Assembly (NCBI GenBank): GCA_030549775.1
Contig: CM060172.1
Coordinates: 7,551,861-7,615,860, forward strand
Source: Tamarix chinensis
Taxonomy: Eukaryota > Streptophyta > Magnoliopsida > Caryophyllales > Tamaricaceae
DNA length: 64,000 nt
Reading direction: 5' to 3'
The translations under genes and the position numbers were made by a program. Numbering within the stretch: position 1 is the first letter of the stretch; every line of letters starts with the position of its first letter. The notes beneath the pieces are model-generated. The model had not been told where the DNA came from and did no database searches. It worked only from the letters and a program-made list of their open reading frames with translations. This document shows positions 10,980-22,356 of the stretch, piece after piece.

Positions 10980-11160
10980 AGGATTTTTCCTTATAGCCCT
11001 AGTTTATATTTAATATAATAAACGATAAACCCTAACCCTCCCCCCTCCCACTAACCCTAACAATAATTAACCCTAATAAATTATAATAAAAAATAACACT
11101 AAACCTCATAAGATAATGATCCTAAACCTATAGCTAACCCTAACCCTAACCACAATTATT
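10980..11160. repeat. Telomere-like CCCTAA clusters in the CACTA-1 leader
   Basis: Several short runs of the plant telomere unit AACCCTA, including CTAACCCTAACCCTAACC near 11,140, separated by AT-rich DNA. Single AACCCTA units (telo-boxes) are known promoter elements in plants, so they could act on transposase transcription. Equally they may be chance-expanded simple repeats. Not long enough for an interstitial telomere. Confidence 0.6.
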
Positions 11161-11461
11161 TAAGATTATATATACACATCTTATATATGAATATATTATA
11201 AATATATATACATATAATAGAACACATATAAACACACATTTTACGGAAAAACAAACATACACGTCTTACAAAATATATATTAAAAAAAGCATATAAATAC
11301 ACATGATCATCTGCATATATAATAATGTGAGTGCTAAAAAAATATATACACCTTAATTTTATACTTAGAACGTACATATCTTATGATAATAATATATATT
11401 TTAGGCTTGTGGATTCTCTTAAAATAATAATACATATTTTTATAAAATAGATTATAAACAC

Positions 11462-11463
<2 letters not shown>

Positions 11464-11518
<55 letters not shown>

Positions 11519-11520
11519 TA
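11464..11520. repeat. (TA)n(CA)n compound microsatellite
   Basis: An alternating TA tract running into ACACACACAC, inside CACTA-1 near its right end. Confidence 0.92.
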
Positions 11521-11699
11521 TATATTAAGGTCTCGGTCGGCCACAATCAAAAAGGCCACAACAAATTTTTTTACCAACACATCGAACGATAGATTTTCGA
11601 ACAACACATCAAACACAACATCTTCGGTACAACATGCATCCATTTATATATATATATACATATCAGTAGAGAGACAAATTAAGCAATATTATTGAAGGA

Positions 11700-11945
11700 A
11701 GAACAACACATACATAAAGGGAGCGACGGCGTACAAGTTGAGAACGGCAACGACGAAGGTACAAATGCTGGCTACGTTCGCAAGAATGGCAGAGGGGTGG
11801 TGGAGAGATGGCGGTGCGACGGTTTACCTTAATTCAGAGGAGCCGGAGCGGTGGTGCAAGGGTTCGCAATAGAAAGAGAGTACGAGAGGGAAGCGGCAGA
11901 GTGTGAAATTTTTGGCACGAAACAAAAGAGAACAAAATAAAAGGA
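11700..11945 (-). promoter_or_regulatory. GC-richer leader, candidate CACTA-1 promoter or first exon region
   Basis: This stretch is clearly richer in G+C than its surroundings and contains purine-rich GGTGGTGGAGAG-type sequence. It lies just inside the right subterminal array, upstream of the minus-strand genes. In En/Spm a GC-rich first exon and promoter occupy this position. No TATA box or start site can be assigned, so this is a positional inference. Confidence 0.4.
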
Positions 11946-11947
11946 GA

Positions 11948-12284
11948 TATTAATAACGGTTCCTCTAAGAACCGTTATTAAAAATTGATTTAATAACGGT
12001 TCTTACAAGAACCGTTATCAAAACAAGATTTAATAACGGTTTTAAAAGAAACCGTTATTAAAACTTTGGAAATTTTAACAACGGTTCTTGTTTGAACCGT
12101 TATTAAATCAATTTTTAATAACGGTTTTACGTCAACCGTTATTAAAATTCCCGTGCAAAATTTTACGTTGCACTTTTAATAACGGTTATTACGTAAAACC
12201 GTTATTAAAAATTCCCGCGCATTAATTTTCACGGATTTGACGACGGTTTTCGAACCACCGTTACTAATGTGCCGTTATTAATTC
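11948..12284. repeat. CACTA-1 right subterminal repeat array
   Basis: About a dozen copies of TTTAATAACGG and its complement in head-to-head pairs, the same motif as at the left end. The array is shorter than the left one and not itself a large palindrome. Confidence 0.88.
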
Positions 12285-12301
12285 CTGTTTCCGTAGTAGT
12301 G
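12285..12301 (-). repeat. CACTA-1 right terminal inverted repeat
   Basis: CTGTTTCCGTAGTAGTG on the plus strand, the inverse of the left end with three differences, followed at once by the target duplication TGG. Confidence 0.92.
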
Positions 12302-12304
12302 TGG

Positions 12305-14894
12305 GCCTAGATTACCTAATTCTTGATTAGCTACTAGGGGTTAGTTTGCATTTGAACGTTTATGATGCATTCAGACATGATCCTAGTAGATCTTATTTCG
12401 GTTAGTAGACTTTTATGCCTATTGGTGGTTATTTGACTTCAACCAGACTTTATTTCCTCTAGTTTGGTATGACTTCTATGGTATTGTAAGACCATGGGAT
12501 GGTAATCTGGCCCATTGCTCAAAAAGGTATAGTAGCTTAATAATAACAAATAACCATATGGATTATGTAAACTTGGAAGATGGACATAATGTTAATACCT
12601 TAAATTTTATCTAACCATAATCCCAAGTAAGTAATATCTTAACCTAATTCCAATATGAGGATATTAATATTTCTACCTTACCCTAACTCCTTAATCCTAA
12701 TTCTTCACTTTACCTTGATCTCTATCCTGAGTTATTAATATTTTTAACATAAGCCCAACCCCATATGACTATTAATTCAAATCATCCTAATACTCTAACC
12801 TAAATTATTTTAATCTACTTCTAATTCTAAAACCAAACCTAATTACTTTCTTTGTCCTTTTCCTTCCTCCCTCTTCTTTTTCTTTTCCTTTTTCTTCTCC
12901 ACATGCTGACCCCTTTTCCTTTCCTCCTCTCTTCTACCCATGTAAAATCTTCCTTCCTCTTTGATGGTGCAGGAGCATCCCAACATACCCAAAACAAATA
13001 TAATCTACTTATTAATTTTTCTAAATTAGAGTAGTCAAAACTCTTCTTATTTGGGTTAATAATTAATTAGACTATCAATAGCCATGCAAGCTAAACTAAC
13101 CCACACCCTTTCATGTGTGCATGACTCACTTCTACCTACTGCATGGTTTGCCTAGGTACTCTAAAATATGGCTCCTAAATGGCTTCATATTTTTGCACAT
13201 CTTCGCTACCTTTCCACCACCTCCACATGCCACCATCTCAGCCTTTTATCACCTGTTGGGACCCCAAAATTTGTGTAGGATTTGTGGACTTTGGGAAGAC
13301 CATTATGATGTGATGAAGAGCCCCTAAACTTGGAAATCAAGAGTAAGCAACCAGCTACATCAGAAACAACAATCAACATGTCTATGATTGGATTAGCTAG
13401 GAGTTTTTACTTTATTTAACCTAGCTTAGTTAAAGTTAGATGTTTAAATTTCCTATTTTTTTTACTCTATGTGTCCTAAACCGTGTAATAGGTTGTAATG
13501 TCAATCAAAGGATGATGGGGGTTAAGTCTCATTTTCAACACTCAATTAGCTAGCTGATTGGTGTCTAGGAAAATAGCTAATCTCATAGTCTCAACTATGA
13601 AGGGAGTTGTAACTAACTAACCTTCATGGTTAGCACTTGTAATGTGGGTCGACGACCACCCCTTTTTCCTAGTTTAAAGAGTAGAAGGTCTGCAAGGCAG
13701 TGGTAGATCTCTTTGGTTAAAAAAATTTCTCTTATATTTGACTACTTCTAAGTGAAGGAAGAGTTGAGTTCTTATAAAATCTTACAGCATTTATGCTAAG
13801 GGTTTGGTAGATGCAAGTAGTTGAATCTTTAGTTCACATATTCAAGTTTGTTCATCCAGAATCATTGTCACCCCATTTCTTCTTTATTTTTTGTTGAAGC
13901 TCAACTCCAAATTCAACACTAATTACTTAGCTTAATGTCATTTTTTTAGCATTATGCATCATTTGCCCACCTCCCTCTCATGCATGTGTGTGTATACCTC
14001 TATAATTCATATTAAATGCCCGAACCACCTCATTTTCCCTCCATTTTCTATTAAAAAATGACCAACACCTCTATCACCATCCCCTACCGAACATCACCCC
14101 CAAGCACTAACACCCTTCAGCATTTCCTCACCCATACCATTGACCAAACTCACCACAACACCCCTTACGTCGATAAACTGATCACCTTTAGCCATTTTCA
14201 CTACAGTCCACCTCCTTTATTTAGCCACTTCCACAATAGCAAACTACCCCCTTTAGCTTTCTCTACCAATGCACACCCCTTAGCAATGGCACAAGCTATT
14301 TATAACACTCAATAATTTATTACTTTAAAATATTATTTTGTGGACATATCAATTTTAGAAAATAACGGGCTTTACCGCTAAAATCAATACAAGTCTAGCA
14401 TTCTCTTCCATCCATATACTAAGTGTTACGGATAAAATGTTACTATATGTAAATAACATTTTCTATGTAAGAATAAAATAGATATTTCATTACAAATTAT
14501 ATGGTCTTGATAAATACAATAGAATCAAGCAAATCCATTTTAATATGACAAAAGGAGAAATAGCAAGGTTCTTCAGAGTCCGATAAATATCCAAATTAAA
14601 AGATGATGGGACAGTACTAGATAGTCCTAACTCTCAACCCTTTACTAGAAGCCATCAAGTCGAACCCTCAAAATATTCCTGAAAGGTAAATAATTCCCAA
14701 TAAATAGATAGGTGACCCCGAATTCACAACTACAATATTGAGTAAGCTATAATACAACACTAATATGCAATGGCATATGGTGCACATATATATAAGAACA
14801 TAAACTAGAGATATCAAGAAAATCATATGATCATGAAATGGTCACAAGTGATATAATCAAAAGAAGCCCAAATGTAGAGCTAGGGCATTGAGGC
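12305..14894. other. Non-coding intergenic stretch
   Basis: No convincing gene on either strand. At 12,590-12,850 there is a degenerate repeat of TTAATATTTTAACCTAACCCTAAT type. The open frames at 12,852-13,034, 13,115-13,327 and 14,058-14,315 are low-complexity or lack any recognisable protein family. From about 14,560 the sequence may be a decayed transposon but cannot be assigned. Confidence 0.5.
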
Positions 14895-16138
14895 AAATAC
14901 CAAAACAACAATCTATATCAATTCCAATTCTTTATTACGACAATACAGACGACGTATCAGAGGAGAGATGGGAATGGTGTCCTAGACCCAAAAAGTCTTG
15001 AATATTGGCCTGTAATGGTAAGTAAGAAGATAACTATTTTATATTTTATTTTAATTCAAATTAATATCTGATAGTTAGAAAGCTAATTGAATTTATTTGA
15101 CAGTGTCCACAAAAGTGAAATAACAATGATTGTGAATACTATGTATGTAGAGCAATAGATTTGATAGTACAAAACAGATCGATCAACATAGATCCAAGCC
15201 ATGCACGTTTATTTTTCTATATTTTTTCATTAATGAATTATGATATATATAAGTACTAATTGAATAATTGAAACTTGGGTATTGTAGTTTTTCACCGGTG
15301 GTTATGCATGAGGCTAGAAATACAATGTTGATGAAATTGATGAAGTTAGAGACCAATGGACTAAGCACGTGCACTCATACATTCGGTATTAGGGATCTAT
15401 ATATATTCTACAGGCATGCTCAAGTTTGTATTTCATCTACATCTTTTGGTTATCTAGGTTATGATCTATGAACTTTTGACTTTAGAGTGTAGAGCTATCT
15501 AGTTGTGGTATGCCTACTAGTTTTGATTCTTGGGATGCTTAGTGTATTGAGACATACCAATTAGAGATTGATTGAAAATATGTAGTTTCATTTGGGAGGA
15601 AGACATGCATGTATATATGAATTGATGTTATTTTATATTGCACATTTGGTAAATATTTGAACATATAAATGTGAATATGGGCTGGAACAAAATACCAAGA
15701 ATATAAACAAAAAACATATAAGTTTTAATAATGGTTCTTACTTAAAACTATTATTAAAACAACTGATATTATAGTCATTCTAATAACGGTTCTTACGTAA
15801 AACCATTATTAATATAATTTGTAATAATGATTATCCATACAAATTGTCGTTAAAAGTTGGCATTTAATCTCAATTTTATACTTATTCAATACATATTAAT
15901 TGGATGATATTTTAACAACGGGTTTTGTAATAACCATTATTAAAACGTTATTTTTAACAACTTATTCAATGTTAAATACTAAGTTTACGCCCATATTCAC
16001 GGTTTTTTGTATATATATATTTTTATAACGGTTATTAATCGTCATTAAAGATTTAATAACGGACAATTCAATAGCGATTCAAAACCGTTATTAAAAGCAT
16101 AAAATAACAATTATTAAAACCCCTTTTATGGGGCAGTG
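14895..16138 (+). mobile_element. CACTA-2, inverted terminal fragment of the CACTA-1 family
   Basis: This region matches the reverse complement of CACTA-1 from its left end (2,300) to about 3,620. From left to right it carries remnants of the last three exons of the Ulp1-like gene (15,100-15,400), then decayed TTTTAATAACGG repeats (15,720-16,110) and a terminus reading inward CACTGCCCCATAAAAGG. The exon holding the catalytic Cys is broken: the reading has a stop and Glu in place of Gly after the Cys. The rest of the element, including the transposase, is absent. This is an old, truncated copy inserted in the opposite orientation. Confidence 0.8.
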
Positions 16139-16149
16139 CTGTTTTATTT

Positions 16150-17090
16150 TATTTTATTGTGATTTTATATATAATCTATCATTTTTAGATCCCTTTTCTA
16201 GTTGTTCGCTGTAGTGGTAGGTGCTCATAATGACCCTTGAATATTAAAATGACAAATCCCAACGGCCGGAAAAACCCCAAGCAAATATATAAAATTAGGG
16301 TATTCAACAGAGCTATGATCAAGATCAATCCGTAACCTTGGATCGTCAATGATTCTACAAAACCCCATTGATTAGTATGAGTCTAAAAATCAACGCAGCC
16401 TTTAACCCAATTAAATTCAGACCTCATTGATAAGAAATTTTGCATCTATGGTTCAATGGTTTTTTCTGAATTTATAACCGATATGTATCTAGCAGGGTAG
16501 GTGATGCCGGATTGAATTCGTATGTATTCGTTCAAGTACATAAGGTACTCAATAAACTTAGGACCAAAGAGTGGTCGACCTTGTTCTATTTTTCACTTGG
16601 TATATCACCATTTGGCTGTGTTTTAAAGCTAGGTAATAAAATAGCAAAATTTGACTTAAACTACCCAGTATCCAAGAATATTTAGTCGAGACCAAAAGCT
16701 AGCGTCGTTCTTTCACTTTTTCAAATAGCACGGAAGGAACTTAGATAAAATGACCAAGTCATCTTATTTGACTTGTGATTAGAAGTATTTATTTTTTATT
16801 TTTTAATAATCTTGCTTTTTATTTATTGACTGAAACGAATAAGTTAATTAACTTCATGCTCCGATATATACTTCGTCCACGATTGAACCAGCTGTTAGAA
16901 AGATTAAACCTCCATGGAAAGTGGTAGTAATGAATCCATCTTTCGAACGAGTTCCTCGCAGCTGACTTTGATTCATTGCTATTGACTTCATAGTTTATTA
17001 ATTAGGCTTCGTGTCCTCCTGTTTGATTAAGTTGAAAGTTATTTGATCACTGCTTTCACAATCGTGTGCACATACACATGTTTGCTGAAT
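16150..17090. repeat. Duplicated block, copy 2
   Basis: Second copy of the block at 1,225-2,215, same orientation. Its left boundary lies about a dozen bases from the end of CACTA-2, where copy 1 leads into the subtilase start. No subtilase exon was found next to this copy, so it seems to be upstream sequence without its gene. Confidence 0.8.
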
Positions 17091-17650
17091 GTTCGATTTG
17101 GCAAGAGGGTCTACTTCACACTTATGTTTGAAGAGAGAATTGGCTTATTAACAAAACCAACATGAAATATTGAATTCGGCCCCCCATGTCTAAACCTCCA
17201 TAGCATACCACAATTTTACTTCTTCTTCCCCCCCCCCCCATTTTTTTTTTTCAGTAAGACGTGGTAAGACGAGGACATGCCGCCACATATTAGAATTAAT
17301 TACCATATCAATGATGTTGTTATGATAATTCCAACCTTAAATCATTCATACCCAGCATCTAAGCCTCGGCCACTATACTATAAATTTGAGATTCACAATG
17401 ATCGATCGATCATCGTTGCCCCTTGATTATCTGACTTAAGTGATTATATATCTGAAGTTGGCACGAGTCAAGGAATGATTATTGCTTTTATAATGAGGAG
17501 TGGGTTGTCGGGAAGCCTCATTGTTTGTGGGTTAGTAACAGCATTCAGACAATTGTCGCCAAAGCTGGCAAAAGATGTTGACGAAGCCAGGGCCGTAGAA
17601 TGCCCTATGTAAGATGAGCATTCGCACAGATCCTCCAAATTCTAAGCGTC

Positions 17651-17712
<62 letters not shown>

Positions 17713-17939
17713 TCTGTTACTAAGGATGGGGTTTGGTTCAGTGGTATTTTCGTAAGTTCCTTGGCTTATGTCTTGGCAGCAAGATCAAGTCTCGCATATG
17801 GTCTGGCGTGTGTTACTTGTGCATGTTGGGTTTTTGATAGATTTGAACGGAGTGAAACTTTGAAAGTAATCGGTGGAGGGAGACAATTAAAGGCCAAATC
17901 AACGGTAAAGTAAATGCCTGAAATGGGGTGTGTTTTTAT
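17091..17939. other. Intergenic stretch with a short unassigned coding-like segment
   Basis: Includes a C/T homopolymer region near 17,230 and a long (TA)n tract. A plus-strand reading at about 17,466-17,610 (GMIIAFIMRSGLSGSLIVCG onward) has no stops and looks protein-like but matches no family I recognise. No gene is called. Confidence 0.4.
17654..17709. repeat. (TA)n microsatellite, 56 bp
   Basis: Pure alternating TA tract, the longest in the window. Likely length-variable between individuals. Confidence 0.95.
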
Positions 17940-18235
17940 CATAGTAGTAAAAACCGGACCGAACCGGCCGGTTGAACCAGTAAACCCGCGAACCAGTGAT
18001 AAAACCGGTTGAAAAGGTAGGCTGAACCAGTTTTACAAAAAAACCGGGTGATGTGGCAAAAACCGGCCGGTTTTTACAAAAACCGGGAACCGGCGTTTTT
18101 TTTAGGAACCGGTGCGGTTTTGTTTTTCACCCAAAATTACCCTTTCGCCCTCAAATTAATTCTTTAGTGTGCTGTGTCTTAAGGGGTAAATATGTCTTTT
18201 GACCAAATCAAATCCTAACCCTAAACCGAACCAAA

Positions 18236-18552
18236 CAGAGCACTGCTGCTGCGAGCCTGCTGCTGCGTTCGTCTTCGCAGTTCGAAGTTCTTCGAACTTC
18301 AATTCATCTTCAACCTTGGAAATTAGCTTCGCACGACTGCCATTTACTCATCTTGTTCCGTCTGCCATTACTCATCTTCAAACTTCGATTCAATACAAAC
18401 AGAGCACTGCTGCTGCGAGCCTGCTGCTGCGTTCGTCTTCGCAGTTCGAACTTCAATTCATCTTCAACCTTGGAAATTAGCTTCGCACGACTGCCATTTA
18501 CTCATCTTGTTCCGTCTGCCATTACTCATCTTCAAACTTCGATTCAATACAA
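18236..18552 (+). repeat. Tandem duplication (unit about 160 bp) in the hAT-1 leader
   Basis: Two near-identical head-to-tail units, the first from 18,236 and the second from 18,400, each starting CAGAGCACTGCTGCTGCGAG and ending in GATTCAATACAAA. The first unit has an extra GTTCTTCGAA. It lies in the untranslated leader or promoter of the transposase gene. Confidence 0.9.
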
Positions 18553-19785
18553 ATCTTGTTCTGTCTGCCATTTCTACTTTGCTAATTGCTACTCAATTTT
18601 CTTGACACTGCTAATTGCAATTCGCAGCAGAATTGCAATTCGATTTTAATTTTCTTCGAACGCTGACATTGCTACTGAGGTCATTATCTCGATTCTCCCA
18701 TCATAATATGCTTAATTACTTGTTATTTGTTATTTCAATTTTAATTTTGTGGCTTCTGTTGTTCTGCTGAAATAATTTCGTTTTGAACTTCTGCAGACTC
18801 TGCCTGTTTGTTGAGGATCGATTGCCTGCTATCAATCGGTAAGGGGAAGGCAATTGCATACTGTAATGCACGGTGCACCTGTTCTTTATCTTTGCGTTCT
18901 TGTGTTCCCTAAAATAATACCATTTGAACAAATAATTTTGTGCTGTTAATTGCTGTTTATTTCGTCTGCCTGAATTCATTTTTCTACTGTGTGCTTCGAT
19001 TGTCTATCTATCATATTTGATCCGGTGAATATTTTATTGAGCATGTTATTTTTCTGGTGAATTCATTTTTCTGCTGTGTGCTTCGATTGTCTATCATATT
19101 TGATCTGGAAGATGAGTTGGTGTGATTCATAATTTGCAGTCCAAGTAATTAAGAATGAAGTTGCTACAAGTTACAATGTATAAGCATGTTATTATACTTT
19201 TCTGTAGTTCGGAAGTTTCTGATGCAGCTATCCAATTATGACAAGTTACAATGTATAAGCATGTTATTATACAATGTATAAGCATGTTATTATACTTTTC
19301 TGTAGCTTAATTCTTATACCATATTTTATGACAAGGTTGAGGGCCTGGGAGAGATTGCATTCTTCTGTCAATATTTCTTTGCAAATTGATTCTGAATTGG
19401 TTCTGAAATAAAATACCTATTCTTTGCCTTGTTCTTGTTGCAAATTGATTCTGAAATTTAGATCTGAAATACCTATTTTGAATGGCCAAGTTGTATTACT
19501 TTCTTTTTTAAATTAGATATGTTTTTACTTTTTACCATTCCCATTGGTATGCAAATCAGAATGACTCTGAATATGATGATTATGCTGATTATGATGATTA
19601 TGCTGAATATGGCAATATGCTGTCTGTCTATTATTTTTTTTTGGTTTTATTGATGCTGAATTTGAGAAGTATGCTCTATTATTGGATATATAGTGTTGTT
19701 TGCCACTAAATTTGTGATGATTCTCTAAAATTGCTAACTTGGATGATTAATTAGTAACTTCTAATTTCTTCTTTGTCCCTTAAAG

Positions 19786-22356
19786 ATGTCTGCGGAGGCT
19801 AGTAATACTGGCTCTACGCCAAATTCTTCTCAAAGTACTTCTAGAGGAAAGAAGGATCCAGCATGGGGTCATTGTAGAGAAGTTGAGGATGCTAATAAGA
19901 GAAAAAAGTTACAATGCTTATATTGTTCTAAGCTGCTTTCTGGGGGTGGAATCCAGCGTGTCAAACAACACTTAGCTGGTGTTAAAGGTCAAGTAGAGAG
20001 GTGTAAAAAAGTTCCTCCTGAAGTTGGTTTTGAAATGAACGAAAGTATTGAAGAGTTTGCTAGAAAAAAAAGAAAGACACAAGAGCTTTTAGCCGAAGAT
20101 AACCCATATTGTTCAATGGACTTTCCTTCACACCAAGAGCCATGTTTGATACCTTCTCATATGGTAACTAGTAGTTTCAAATCAGGTGAGAAATTAAGGA
20201 TTTTAGACAAGGGAAAACAAAAGACTATAGGGCATCATTTCATGCCAAGAACAACTCTAAGGGCACAACCAACACTAAAAAGTGTGTTACAAAGCAAAGA
20301 TACTGTTGAGAAAGTTGATGTTCTCATTTCTAAGTGGATGATTGATTCATGTATCCCATTTAATGCTGCAAATTCTAATTATTATCAATCTGTTATTGAT
20401 GGTATAGCTCACATTGGTCCTAGTTATAAGGGACCAAATGTTCATGCTCTTCGCGGTTATTTGTTAATGAAAAATGTTGAAGAGGTGAATAATTATGTTG
20501 AGACTTTTCGTTCTCATTGGGATGAATGTGGTTGTACTATTATGGCAGATGGGTGGACAGACCAACATAATAGAACTTTAATTAACTTCTTAGTTTATTG
20601 TCCAAAGGGTACTGTGTTTTTAAAGTCTGTTGATGCTTCTGATGCTTCAAAAACTGCTGAACTATTGCATAAGTTATTTAGAGATATTGTTCTCTATGTT
20701 GGTGCTGAAAATGTTGTGCATATGGTGACTGATAATGCTGCGAATTATGTTGCTGCTGGAAGGTTGTTAGAGCATGAGTTTAAGTCACTTTATTGGTCTC
20801 CTTGTGCTGCACATTGTCTTAATTTGATGCTTAAAGATATGGGTAAGTTGGATGAGGTGGAAGACATTGTCAAGCATGCCTCAAAAATAACCAAGTATAT
20901 CTATAATCATTGTTATGCATTGCATTTGATGAGAAAGTTCATGGAAGGAAGAGAGATTATTCGTCCAGCTCCTACTCGGTTTGCTACTAATTTTATTGCT
21001 TTGCAAAGCATTTTGACACATAAGAATGCTCTTAGGACGATGGTTGTGTCTAGGGAGTGGACCTCTTGTGCTTATGCTAAGGATAGGGAGGGTAAGAAGT
21101 TTGTGGAGAATGTGTTGGATACCACATTTTGGAAGGAGTGTGCTATAATTGTGCAACTTACCGAACCTCTTATATGTGTTTTGCGATTGGTGGATAGTGG
21201 AGATAAACCATGTATGGGTTATTTGTATCAAGCATTTCACAAGGCTAAAGATGATATGGTTGCTAGATTTCATAGGAGAAAGAAAAGGGTAGAGCCTTAT
21301 CTTCAAATTATTTCTTCTCGTTGGGATAATCAACTCTCAAGGAACTTACATGCAACTGGTTATTGGTTTAATCCTCGTTTCCAGTACTCATCTGAATTTT
21401 CTCAACATCAAAATACTGTGTCTTCTGTTATTGATGTCATTGAGAGATATGCAAATGGAAATTTCACATTGAGGTCAAAATTAACGAGGGAGATGAGTTC
21501 TTTTAGAAAAGCAGAAGGTGATTTTGGAAGATGGTCTGCTGTACAAGATCGTTGTGTTTTTGCTCCAGGTATGATTTTGTTACTTATTTCAAGGTATTAT
21601 CAAAATTTTATATCTATTTACATTTTTTTAGTTTGTTTGGTAAATTATTATAATGATTTTGTAGATGAATGGTGGGCATTATATGGATGTGGTGCTCCAA
21701 ATCTACAAAAGCTTGCCATTCGTGTTTTAAGCCAGACTTGTAGTGCTTCTGGTTGTGAAAGAAATTGGAGCATATTTGAGCATATCCATTCGAAGAAAAG
21801 GAATAGACTTGAGCACCAAAGACTCAATGATTTAGTTTTTGTGCACTCTAACTTGAGATTGCAACAAAGGTGTGAATTTAATTTATTGTTGTCTTACTAT
21901 TGTAAATCATGTGTAAAGTTATTTATTTTATATGATAATATTACTAAGCTTGTCTAATTTTGTTTTCTTTTGTGTAGAAATCGATTTAAGACAAGTTATG
22001 ATCCAATTAATTTTGAAGAGTTTGATGCAATAGGCTCTTGGATTCTTATGGATGAGCCATCTAATTTGAATAACGAAGAGCTTGAGTTGCTTAGAAATGA
22101 ATTAGCTTCTGTCACTATTCAAGACAATCCTAGTGAAGGTACGAGGCTCATACCTTTTATAGCTTATATAAGTTGATATAATAATTTAAGTAATTATTCT
22201 TATTCCATTTTTGTAGACGTATTGGATGAAATTGACGGAAATGAAGATGATGAAGTTGAAGGGGAGAGTGGAGATGATGATGATGAAGATAATCGCATGC
22301 ATGAAAATGTCATTCCTATATTTTCTAATGTTGGAGATGATATAGATAATCTATAG
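19786..22356 (+). CDS. hAT transposase (BED zinc finger, DUF659, hAT C-terminal dimerisation), 4 exons, 762 aa
   Basis: Exons 19786-21568, 21665-21869, 21978-22138 and 22217-22356 join in frame across GT-AG introns to 762 aa. A BED-type zinc finger lies near residues 24-75 (DPAWGHC, CLYC, then His62 and Cys73). The catalytic core includes a DUF659-type segment with MADGWTDQ (Asp255, Asp259) and MVTDNAANY (Asp316), followed by PCAAHCLNLML. Exon 2 (from residue 595, DEWWALYG) holds the hAT dimerisation domain with SASGCERNWS. The last exon adds an acidic tail (DEVEGESGDDDDED). Intron 1 is 96 bases and has no in-frame stop, so an unspliced read-through form is possible. The ATG follows an acceptor-like TTCTTTGTCCCTTAAAG, suggesting a spliced leader. 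This is the enzyme expected to mobilise hAT-1 and related non-autonomous copies. Confidence 0.92.

Larger units (their letters stand above)
2300..12301 (-). mobile_element. CACTA-1, complete CACTA (En/Spm, CMC) transposon, 10,002 bp
   Basis: The left terminus reads CACTACCATGGAAACAG and the right terminus, reverse complemented, reads CACTACTACGGAAACAG. The element is flanked by a 3-bp target duplication TGG (2,297-2,299 and 12,302-12,304), the size expected for this superfamily. Both ends carry subterminal arrays of TTTTAATAACGG in both orientations. Two genes are read on the minus strand: a TNP2-type transposase (6,469-9,696) and a multi-exon transposase_24/Ulp1-like gene (3,110-6,361). Both are free of stops and frameshifts when spliced as proposed. 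Transcription would start near the right end. With termini, target duplication and both genes preserved, the copy is a plausible autonomous element. Decayed relatives lie at 14,895-16,138 and 35,351-39,465. Confidence 0.93.

Noticed and set aside
11130..11152. Interstitial telomere or chromosome end
   Set aside because: Only about three tandem units in an AT-rich stretch inside a transposon; far too short.
13254..13918. Possible solo copia LTR with TGTTG...CAACA ends and a leader-like sequence inside
   Set aside because: The flanking five bases (TCACC and CTAAT) do not match, no copy was found in the window, and both ends are short enough to occur by chance.
14058..14315. 85-aa Thr/His/Pro-rich open frame
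   Set aside because: Low complexity, no splice context and no family.
18199..18649. Two open frames over the hAT leader
   Set aside because: They translate the 160-bp tandem duplication and lie upstream of the transposase start; no protein family.
20881..21333. Minus-strand 150-aa open frame
   Set aside because: Shadow of the hAT transposase exon 1 on the opposite strand.
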